Shown here: positions 48,268 to 55,396 of the stretch, one piece after another
Position numbering within the stretch: the first letter of the stretch is position 1
Layout of the letters: each line of letters starts with the position of its first letter
NCBI RefSeq assembly: GCF_002368095.1
Contig: NZ_AP018227.1
Span: 4,861,782 to 4,925,781 of the forward strand
Source of the DNA: Calothrix parasitica NIES-267
GTDB lineage: Bacteria; Cyanobacteriota; Cyanobacteriia; Cyanobacteriales; Nostocaceae
Direction of reading: 5' to 3'
Length of the DNA stretch: 64,000 nt
The notes under the pieces: model-generated
Database searches by the model: none
Seen by the model: the letters and a program-made list of their open reading frames with translations, nothing else
What the model was told of the DNA's origin: nothing
Translations under genes and position numbers: made by a program

Positions 48268-49381
48268 AATAATATTCAATCAACCTTTACCAAGGTTAGG
48301 AATATGGATTCATTATTAGGGTATATCGAAAAACATCCCCAAGAAGCGCAACGATTAATAGGTATCAATTACGACCAATTAAAACAACTAATAAAGCAGG
48401 CGATCGCCCTACATATGCAGGCTCATTCGGAAGCGGAATTAAGAAAAACAAGAATTATCAAAAAAGGAGGTGGTCGTAAGACAAAGTTATCTTTTGAAGG
48501 ACAAATATTAATGACTTTAGTATATTTGCGACAATTAACCACATTTCAATTACTTGGTATTCAGTTTGGAGTAAGTGAAACAACAGCAAATGATACGTTT
48601 AATTACTGGTTTCCAATTTTAGGTAAACTGGTACCACCAAGTTTACTTGAGCAAGTAAAAAAAACTCCAATGATTACGAAATTGTCCAAGAACTTTTAAC
48701 GGAATATGAATTAATAGTTGATAGCTGTGAGCAGCCTATAGAAAGACCTGGAGAATATAAAGAGCAGAAAAAGTATTACTCTGGTAAAAAGAAAAACCAT
48801 ACTCGAAAAAATCAATTAATAGTTTTACCAAATGGTAAAGATATTGTTGATGTTATAGCAGGTAAACCAGGACCTAAAAGTGACGTAAAATTGTTCCGTG
48901 AATCTCGAAAAGGGTTTGACACAAATCAAAAATTTAACGGAGATAAAGCTTATGAAGGAGAAGAATTGACTAAAACTCCTCATAAAAAACCTAAAGAACA
49001 AGAATTAACTCCAGAACAAAAAGCAAGAAATAAAGAGTTAGCCTCGGAACGAATTTTTGTTGAACACTTGATTCGTTTGGTAAAAGTATTCCGAATAGCT
49101 CAAGAAAGATTTAGATTGAACTCAAGTAAATATGAACGGATAATTATGACTATTTGTGGACTTGTTCGATTGAGAATAGGGACAGTTATTTTATAGCAAT
49201 AAAATAAGCGCAAATGTGGCAAGAAGATTGAATTAGATAAGTACAATTTTCCTGCTAGTTATTAACATTAAATATCTCAAACACCTATTCTTGTGTTCAA
49301 AGTGACTACCTTTGCGATTCGGCGATCGCAATCCTAAAGGTAGTGATAGTAGGGCTTTGGTTGTTTTCGGAGATGTCTAAA
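48232..49381 (+). mobile_element. IS5-superfamily insertion sequence, complete, 1150 bp
   Basis: Terminal inverted repeats TTTAGACATCTCCGAA (48232-48247) and TTCGGAGATGTCTAAA (49366-49381) are exact complements. One transposase gene lies between. No identical direct repeats flank the element beyond the TTTA/TAAA of the ends, and the two flanks belong to different genes in opposite orientation, so the element has probably recombined since insertion. Confidence 0.85.
48304..49196 (+). CDS. IS5-family DDE transposase, two frames joined by probable -1 frameshift
   Basis: The first frame (48304-48699) encodes a helix-turn-helix N-terminal half ending LLEQVKK. After the eight-A run at 48657-48664 the frame shifted by -1 reads NSNDYEIVQELL and continues to 49196. 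The catalytic domain shows Asp in IVDSCEQPIERP, Asp in NGDKAYEGEE and Glu in FVEHLIRLVKVFRI, as in DDE_Tnp_4/IS5-IS1031 transposases. The zero frame at the run reads A-AAA-AAA, a typical bacterial -1 slippery site, so programmed frameshifting is more likely than decay; without it the enzyme is broken. Total ~297 residues is normal for the family. It moves the IS by cut-and-paste. Confidence 0.8.
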
Positions 49382-49707
49382 GTTCCCAAAATCTCAGAAC
49401 GCTTGCTTCCCGTCACCCGTGTCAAAATGTTCTGTATCTCTGCATTTGGACTGAAAAAATACGCTCCTCTTCCTTCCCTAACGTTAAATTCCCGAAAACT
49501 ATGGAATAGGTTAATTCCTCGCTGCGCTCCACCTCTAATTATTTCTACAGGTAATCCTTTTAACTGACCATTTTTTTCAATTTGAGAAGCTTCATTTCCA
49601 AGGGAATCATCAGTAATTATATTACTACTTTGAGCTAAACATAGACTAGCAGATAATATTTGAAGCGAAGTTATACCCAAGATTCCCAGCCAGAAAATAC
49701 CTTTCAC
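49382..49707 (-). pseudogene. TPS-type exoprotein, N-terminal fragment cut by IS5 element
   Basis: Starts ATG at 49707 with a signal peptide (FWLGILGITSLQILSASLCLAQ) and the TPS domain (IIRGGAQRGINLFHSFREFNV, NILTRVTGSKRSEILGTL). At 49381 the frame runs into the IS end and stops at 49306, so residues after GTLDI are not exoprotein. The expected NANLFLLNPNGI segment is missing. It belongs to a different subfamily from the other four (RGGAQRG, RGAYFFSP). It faces the plus-strand exoprotein 45544 across the element. Confidence 0.8.
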
Positions 49708-49752
49708 TGTTAATTCTTCCTTTGCTTGTTAAATTTATTTACTCATCACTCG

Positions 49753-50037
49753 TTACTTGTTACAAGCTCGCCCAAGTATCAAACTTCCATCAGCAAGTCT
49801 ATAAATACCAGTAGCCTCAACAATCGCATCACCTTCTTTCCAAGGACTTGATATTTGTCCAACATTACGTACATCACTAGTAGAAAATCTTGAAACGAAT
49901 CCATCTACTGGACTATTGCGTAAACTACCGGAACCGGTGATGGTAAATGAGTTTTCTTGTCGCTTGGTGCTGCGAGCAATGCAACTATTGGCTATTAAAG
50001 CATTGGAGATATTACCAAGTAGGTTATCGAGCATCAT
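49753..50037 (-). CDS. Stand-alone TPS-exoprotein C-terminal domain
   Basis: 94 residues: NSCIARSTKRQENSFTITGS, SLRNSPVDGF and PWKEGDAIVEATGIYRLADG match the C-terminal ending of cyanobacterial haemagglutinin-type exoproteins. There is no signal peptide or TPS domain. The start overlaps the stop of the DUF928 gene by 14 bases (ATGATGCTCGATAA), so it could be translated by coupling. It may be a remnant of an exoprotein gene that lost its body, which then happened to overlap DUF928, or a true small partner. The next minus-strand gene begins 46 bases on. Confidence 0.55.
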   Translation of the reverse strand: MMLDNLLGNISNALIANSCIARSTKRQENSFTITGSGSLRNSPVDGFVSRFSTSDVRNVGQISSPWKEGDAIVEATGIYRLADGSLILGRACNK

Positions 50038-50794
50038 ATCTCTTACTATTAGGCTTAAGATTGTGTAGGTTAAAGCGATGTTGAACTTGGGAAATACTCG
50101 AAATTTTCTTCAGAGATTCAATTCGTTTTTGATTAATTTCTATATTCTCTTCCGCTTCCACAGGTGTTTCTGACTTTGCCAAATATTGCACTAAATTTGA
50201 CCCAATTCGACTTAATTTACCATTCCCGACTGCTTTCAACGCTTCTTCAAATGCTTCATACCAAAGTTCGTTTCCAGCATAATAATCTACCTTTTCCGGA
50301 ATAGTGGTAAATTCTTTTTTAACTAATAGAGGATTAACAACGGTAAATTCTGCACGTTTAATAATTGTTTCATTTCTGCAATCAATAGCAACTTGCCACA
50401 AATATGTTTTACCTACCGTGAGTTCGGGGTATTCTGTAGGAAGTTTGAATTTGTTGATTCCTACCGTTGTTGATATCTCTTTAGATTTACCAATTTGTTT
50501 AGCTTTTGTAGCTGATTCAAACTCAAAAAGTCGGAATCTCACGCTTTGAGAACTTGACATATACCAAGCAAGCATCGGACGTTTAGAAGCAGTTTTACCG
50601 ATAAAAGTTTGAGGAGCAAGTAGAGTCAAAGGTATATTTTTACTAGAACATCCACGAGAACCACCACCACGGGAATATCCACTAGCAGGTTTACGTTTTG
50701 TTGGTTGGAATTTAGCATCAGCAGGGAATGCGGTAAATAAGAATAACATCCCCACAAATAAGCTTGTAATTTTTTTATAATTCATGATAAACAT
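50024..50794 (-). CDS. DUF928 family exported protein, second copy
   Basis: 256 residues with a signal peptide (ITSLFVGMLFLFTAFPADA, cleavage ~28). The DUF928 pattern is present: GSRGCSSKNIPLTLLAPQTFIGKTASKRPMLAWY is split here as GSRGCSSKNIPLTLLAPQ plus the following TASKRPMLAWY, then YPELTVGKTYLWQVAIDCRNE. It differs considerably from the 34445 copy, so it is not a recent duplicate. The tail is helical and Glu-rich. Stop overlaps the start of the exoprotein C-terminal domain gene, indicating one transcript. It is separated by 280 bases from the CHASE2 kinase. Function is unknown; export is clear. Confidence 0.82.
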   Translation of the reverse strand: MFIMNYKKITSLFVGMLFLFTAFPADAKFQPTKRKPASGYSRGGGSRGCSSKNIPLTLLAPQTFIGKTASKRPMLAWYMSSSQSVRFRLFEFESATKAKQIGKSKEISTTVGINKFKLPTEYPELTVGKTYLWQVAIDCRNETIIKRAEFTVVNPLLVKKEFTTIPEKVDYYAGNELWYEAFEEALKAVGNGKLSRIGSNLVQYLAKSETPVEAEENIEINQKRIESLKKISSISQVQHRFNLHNLKPNSKRYDAR

Positions 50795-51022
50795 TACTAA
50801 CTGTATAGCGGTCTAAACAATAACGATTAAAATAATAAATCAAATATTAATCAATCAACTAAAAATAGTAAATATGAATTTGTTACAAATTAAATAAAAA
50901 CTGTAAATATAAAATTATTCAACAATAAAATAATCAAATATGCTTTTAATATCCTATTGAAAACTGATGATAAGATAACGTCCTCAATATTAAAAATATT
51001 ACTTACTACCCATTATCCATTG

Positions 51023-51092
51023 CTCACTACTCATTACTCATTACTCATTACTCGTTACTCATTACTCATTACTCATTACTCATTACTCATTA
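51023..51092. repeat. Heptamer tandem repeat (CTCATTA x10)
   Basis: Ten units of CTCATTA on the plus strand, i.e. TAATGAG on the minus strand, the same unit as at 32653. The kinase gene ends inside it: its last codons M-S-N-E-stop are made of repeat sequence. Confidence 0.88.
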
Positions 51093-52980
51093 CTTTCCTT
51101 AGTGTCCAACTAAGTTCGCATATTGTTCCCCGAGGGGAAAGTGGTTCTCTACGAAAATTTCCTTTTAATCGTTTGGCAAGTGCTTTACTATTTTTTGTAC
51201 CTTTATTTTCCAGACATGATTGAATTCCAGCACCGTTATCTTTTACCCATAACTTGTATTGATTTGCAGAATATGCACCCAATGCTTGAACTCGCTTTAC
51301 TCCTTGAGCGTGCTTGCCAACGTTACATAAAGCTTCTTCTAAAAACAAACATATACCGCGTTTTTGTTTTTTATTTAAATATTTTTCATCAATTGGGTCA
51401 AAATCACGAACTTTGACTTTTAAAGTTTCAAAATATTCAAAACCTTTACGCTCTAAGGTACTTGAATAGACTTCATATAGTAAATCGTGGAGCGGTCGAT
51501 TTAAGTCTAGAATTAACCCGCTTCCTAGAAGTAAAACTTCCTTTTCTCCTATTGCTTCAAGCTTAAGAAATTCACTAATTTCTCGAATTTCTTGATTGAG
51601 CTTTTCAAATTCTCTAATTAGCTGTTCGTAGGGTATATCTTTAGCATGCATATGTCTTAATCCATAGGCAAGGGTTTGCAATGGGCCATTGTGAATTACG
51701 TCAAAAGTGTATTCTATTGTATGTTGACGCTCCTTAATTTGTGACTGTAGAAATTTATCGTGTTGGTAAAATGCAAAAGCACTCAAACCAACGCCATTTA
51801 CAGCTAATACCAGGAAACTTGGTGCAATAGGAATCCACATACCCCACAACCACAACATCACATAACCAACAGTAACTAAACAAATTATTGCGACACAGAC
51901 ACTAAGTAAATTCTTCCATACAGATTGAGTCAGTCTTCCCAGAGCGATAGGCATCAAACCCCAAAAAATTATCCATATATATTCTCCTGAATCCTCCCAG
52001 CTATGCAACATAGGACGATTATCAATTACATAACTAAGGATTTCGCTAACAGCATGAGCATGATATTCAACACCATAAATTTGACCCTTGAGTTTTTGTG
52101 TTGGTACAGCAGAAGTATAAAAAATATCGCCAGCACTCATATTACGATTTCCAACCAAAATAATGCGATCGCGCAGTAATTCTGAACCAATTTTTCCGCT
52201 AAGAACATCCCGTAGTGATATCACACGAAAAGGTTGAGGATTATTACGGAAGTTAATCAAAATTGACAATCCCCCATCATTGACATCAACATATCCACCA
52301 AAATGACTGCTGATTTGAGGTAATTCTTTACCGCGAATCATAATCGTATCGGGGTCATTTATCCCCGTTTCCAGGCTAGTTCCTTCCGCTCTCAAATACC
52401 GAGTCACTAAACGTAATGCTAGAGAATATTTATCTTTTTCGGGGTTTTGAGGATTTCTAGGGTCTGGTGTATACAACAAATAACGGCGAAACTTACTATC
52501 TTCGTCATTAAGTAAATCTGCAAATCCAACTTGTTCTGACGAGAAACTCCTATGGGCCGCGACTTCTCCAGGTGGTAAAATTTTCTCTATACCGATGATA
52601 TTAGTATTTTCCTTTAATACCCGTGCAAGTTCTTCCCCACCAGGTTGAATCGGAACATTTTTGAACAGGTCTAATCCGATTGCTCGTGGTTTATAGGTTT
52701 GCAGCTTGGTAAGCAATTCTGCAATATTTCCATCAGGGATTGGGTACTGGTTTACCGATTCGATATCTTTCGCATCAATCCCCACAATTACTACACGCTC
52801 ATCAACTTGTTCTGGTGGACGCAAATATAACATCGCATCGAAGAACATAAATTCCAGAGATTGCATCCCCCCTGCCATACGCATTAAAATTACCACAACC
52901 AACACAAACATTCCTGGAGGTGCAGCACGAAACCACAACTTAGACTCTTTATCAATGCGATTCCAAATTCTCCTTCTCAT
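51076..52980 (-). CDS. CHASE2-domain sensor histidine kinase
   Basis: 634 residues. One transmembrane helix (~24-36), a CHASE2 extracytoplasmic sensor domain (~45-330, with IVGIDAKDIESVNQYP, IGLDLF and RDRIILVGN) and three transmembrane helices (~345-425) put the sensor outside and the kinase inside. The C-terminal half has a DHp-like helix with His in IHNGPLQTLAYGL and an HATPase domain with N-box EEALCNVGKHAQG, G1 box VKDNGAGI and KRLKGNFRREP. CHASE2 kinases occur widely in cyanobacteria. It is 23 bases downstream of a response regulator, so likely its partner. The last residues derive from a tandem repeat. Signal sensed is unknown. Confidence 0.85.
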   Translation of the reverse strand: MRRRIWNRIDKESKLWFRAAPPGMFVLVVVILMRMAGGMQSLEFMFFDAMLYLRPPEQVDERVVIVGIDAKDIESVNQYPIPDGNIAELLTKLQTYKPRAIGLDLFKNVPIQPGGEELARVLKENTNIIGIEKILPPGEVAAHRSFSSEQVGFADLLNDEDSKFRRYLLYTPDPRNPQNPEKDKYSLALRLVTRYLRAEGTSLETGINDPDTIMIRGKELPQISSHFGGYVDVNDGGLSILINFRNNPQPFRVISLRDVLSGKIGSELLRDRIILVGNRNMSAGDIFYTSAVPTQKLKGQIYGVEYHAHAVSEILSYVIDNRPMLHSWEDSGEYIWIIFWGLMPIALGRLTQSVWKNLLSVCVAIICLVTVGYVMLWLWGMWIPIAPSFLVLAVNGVGLSAFAFYQHDKFLQSQIKERQHTIEYTFDVIHNGPLQTLAYGLRHMHAKDIPYEQLIREFEKLNQEIREISEFLKLEAIGEKEVLLLGSGLILDLNRPLHDLLYEVYSSTLERKGFEYFETLKVKVRDFDPIDEKYLNKKQKRGICLFLEEALCNVGKHAQGVKRVQALGAYSANQYKLWVKDNGAGIQSCLENKGTKNSKALAKRLKGNFRREPLSPRGTICELSWTLRKVMSNE

Positions 52981-53003
52981 ATAAAATTCGGCTAATTACT
53001 CAT

Positions 53004-53732
53004 TCAATCAATTAAACCTTCTTCTCTAGCACGAACTTCGGTGTGGATTCGCATATTTTTACCACCTTGTTTACAATCTTCTGGATATACCCCTAAAACA
53101 TCTTGAATCTTCGTCCAATAAATCCGCACGGAGCGCTCCGATTTATACATCCGTTGAGCAATTGCTTTATCTGTTAAACTCTCTTCAAAAGCCAATCGCA
53201 AAACATCCAACCATTCTGATTTGAGTTCAATTCCGGTTTTAATATCTTTTGTATGGGTAGCACCAATAAGAGCTAAATTAAATCGCATTAACATTTCATT
53301 CTCGGGTAGAGCTTTATCAGCAATCGCAAACCCACCTTGATGATTATCAATTTCGTGTTTAATCCGGATTAGAGCTTTCACATAGCTGGTTTGGATAAGA
53401 AAATTTTGATGGGTATACTCTTTAAGTAAATTTTGTAAAAGTTGAATTCCCAATTCAATTTTCGCGCTCTCCCCAGTGCAATCTGGAATTGATAAATCCA
53501 TCACAACCAAATCGAACTGACGAGATTGAATCTTTAAAAGCGTCTCTTGCGCTGTTTGAGCCTTGAAAATATCAGCTTCAGGATATTCGCTATATATTAC
53601 ATTTACAGTACCAGTCAAAATTGTTGGATGGTCATCCACAACAAGAATGCTCGGTTTTCCTTCTACTGAAGAATACTGACTGGGTTGTGGTTTCTGAAAA
53701 TTATTAATCACCATTTTTCTACTTACATTCAT
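53004..53732 (-). CDS. Response regulator (REC + LuxR-like HTH)
   Basis: 242 residues. The receiver domain (27-160) has the acidic pair Asp33-Asp34 in LVVDDH and the phospho-acceptor Asp79 in VVMDLSIPD. A C-terminal helix-turn-helix of the NarL/FixJ kind follows (WLDVLRLAFEESLTDKAIAQ, RMYKSERSVRIYWTKIQDVLG). The gene starts at 53732; an alternative ATG seven codons later is possible. It precedes the CHASE2 kinase by 23 bases on the same strand, the classic two-component operon order. Its regulon may include the neighbouring surface-protein genes, but that is inferred only from position. Confidence 0.83.
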   Translation of the reverse strand: MNVSRKMVINNFQKPQPSQYSSVEGKPSILVVDDHPTILTGTVNVIYSEYPEADIFKAQTAQETLLKIQSRQFDLVVMDLSIPDCTGESAKIELGIQLLQNLLKEYTHQNFLIQTSYVKALIRIKHEIDNHQGGFAIADKALPENEMLMRFNLALIGATHTKDIKTGIELKSEWLDVLRLAFEESLTDKAIAQRMYKSERSVRIYWTKIQDVLGVYPEDCKQGGKNMRIHTEVRAREEGLID

Positions 53733-53992
53733 TTAAATTATTCTTTTTTGTAACCAGGCATACAATATTAAATACAATTTCTTGTTTACCCCTAAGTTAT
53801 AAATATTACATTAATTTATTTACTGTTTTGATTTTAATTGCAGATTAGTACTCAGCCTATGCATAAAAGTGCAGATATTTCATCATGCGGTGTCTACAAT
53901 GATGCTAAGAGGTTGTATTATTGTTACCTTTCATTCATACAACACATTTATCATAAGTATATACTTAGTAAAAATGCTCATTATCAGTTCTG

Positions 53993-54220
53993 TTGAAAGA
54001 TTTTACCGTTATAGTAATTAATAACTGTAAAATGCGACATCTTTTCCTTGTACTGATGTTTAATTCAGAAGAAAACGATGTCAAAGCAGTATTTCACGAA
54101 CCACACCCAGAAAAGGAAACTGACAAAGGAGCAGTGAAATCGGTTCGAGAATTTTTGCTTAAAGCAGGTATTGAACCAGAGACATTTGAGTCAGAAACAT
54201 TTGTAAATGATAATGAGTAG
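53993..54220 (+). CDS. HicA-like toxin remnant
   Basis: The frame begins at a TTG (53993) with an alternative ATG at 54032. Its C-terminal half, FHEPHPEKETDKGAVKSVREFLLKAGIEPE, fits the second half of HicA mRNA-interferase proteins (PHPKK..KGTLRSI..AG). The expected GSH motif with the catalytic His is absent: the N-terminal half (MRHLFLVLMFNSEEND) is unlike HicA. It is followed 17 bases later by a HicB-like gene that is itself broken, so the module is probably inactive. Confidence is in the C-terminal match only. Confidence 0.45.
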   Translation: MKDFTVIVINNCKMRHLFLVLMFNSEENDVKAVFHEPHPEKETDKGAVKSVREFLLKAGIEPETFESETFVNDNE

Positions 54221-54237
54221 GTTTTAGAATTAAAACT

Positions 54238-54583
54238 ATGATTATTTATAAAGGTTATAGTGCAAATTTAGAAGTTGATGTAGAAGCTGGTATTATTTTT
54301 GGGCGGGTATTGAATATTAATGATGTAATTACATTTAAAGGAAAAACAGTCGAAGAAACACGTCAAGAATTTCATCAATCGGTAGATGATTATCTTGCTT
54401 TTTGTGAAGATTTAGGGGAAGAACCAGATAAACCTTTTTCTGGGAAACTTCCTTTTCGTACAACACTCTTATCATCACCGTAAGATTTTTATAGCAGCTT
54501 CTAAAGCTGGTAAAAGTATTAATGCTTGGATGGATGAAGTATTAAGTATCGCAGCAGATAAAGTAATGAATACCAATTCTTGA
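54238..54583 (+). pseudogene. HicB-family antitoxin, frameshifted
   Basis: The N-terminal 76 residues are standard HicB: YKGYSANLEVDVEAGIIFGR, GKTVEETRQEFHQSVDDYL and LGEEPDKPFSGKLPFR. The normal C-terminus appears in the next frame, HHRKIFIAASKAGKS, then AWMDEVL to a TGA at 54581-54583. One surplus base near 54467-54470 breaks the frame; the broken version ends at 54483. HicB neutralises HicA by binding it and by repressing the operon with a C-terminal DNA-binding part. A sequencing error would be an alternative explanation. Confidence 0.7.
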
Positions 54584-54735
54584 CTTGAAGACGGCAAGTA
54601 AGCATTAAAAAAGTTAAAATAGGACGATATATTTTTATTTATTCTGGTTAACAAAACAAGACTTGAAGTTGAATATGTAGCTATTCAAAGAAAAGTCAAT
54701 TAAGTTTTTCAGCGCTAATTAGTTGAAGACTGTAC

Positions 54736-55329
54736 TTATTTTATGGTTGTTTCTAGCATTAATGCTTTACGCAATTCCACTGCATGAAAGATACTCAAAA
54801 CATCACATTGCCAAATTGGTAATAACAGCGTCATAGCAATTTCTTCTAAACTGTTAATCCAACAAAATATAATCGGGAGCCAAAGGGTATTCGCGTAACT
54901 AAAACCAAATAATCCTAAAGTAGCTATCAATAGAGTTAATCCCCAAGCTTTAGCAGTATAAGTATGGAAACTAGGGAATTTTTGAAATTTAATCAAGCTT
55001 ATCGCAAACAATATCAATTGAATAGCAATTGCAGATAATAAAGGTAATCGAAAATTGATGATTACTTGGGGATAAACTAACCAAATGCTAATCGCTACGC
55101 ACAAATATAAACAGATATCAGCCCAGCTATCTGTTTGACGAAGTTGAGTAGTACTAACTTTTAAACGACGGGCAATAATACCATCAAAAATATCTGAAAG
55201 TACGGCAATAACATAACCGACAATAAACCAATAACTGGTTTGATGATCTAAAGCATCGAAAACCAGTAAAGGAGCAATCGTAAAGCGCATTCCTACTAAA
55301 AGGCTCGGGATATGTGATAGTTTTATCAT
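54736..55329 (-). CDS. CDP-alcohol phosphatidyltransferase family protein
   Basis: 197 residues, an integral membrane protein with about six hydrophobic helices. The family motif D(x2)DG(x2)AR(x8)G(x3)D(x3)D is present at residues 46-71: Asp46, Asp49-Gly50, Ala53-Arg54, Asp67, Asp71, but the Gly before the third Asp is Leu63. The enzyme normally joins a CDP-activated lipid and an alcohol in phospholipid synthesis; the exact product cannot be assigned. It is a lone minus-strand gene between the HicAB remnant and the STAND gene. Loss of the Gly is unusual; activity may be altered. Confidence 0.78.
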   Translation of the reverse strand: MIKLSHIPSLLVGMRFTIAPLLVFDALDHQTSYWFIVGYVIAVLSDIFDGIIARRLKVSTTQLRQTDSWADICLYLCVAISIWLVYPQVIINFRLPLLSAIAIQLILFAISLIKFQKFPSFHTYTAKAWGLTLLIATLGLFGFSYANTLWLPIIFCWINSLEEIAMTLLLPIWQCDVLSIFHAVELRKALMLETTIK

Positions 55330-55396
55330 TTATGTTTGGAAGATTACTTATAGATTCCTATTTACTGTTGTAATCTACTAAAAAAGATTTGCTTCT

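Noticed and set aside
50957-51223. 88-codon plus-strand frame with repeated YSLLITH
   Set aside because: It is the heptamer repeat read as protein and overlaps the kinase gene on the other strand.
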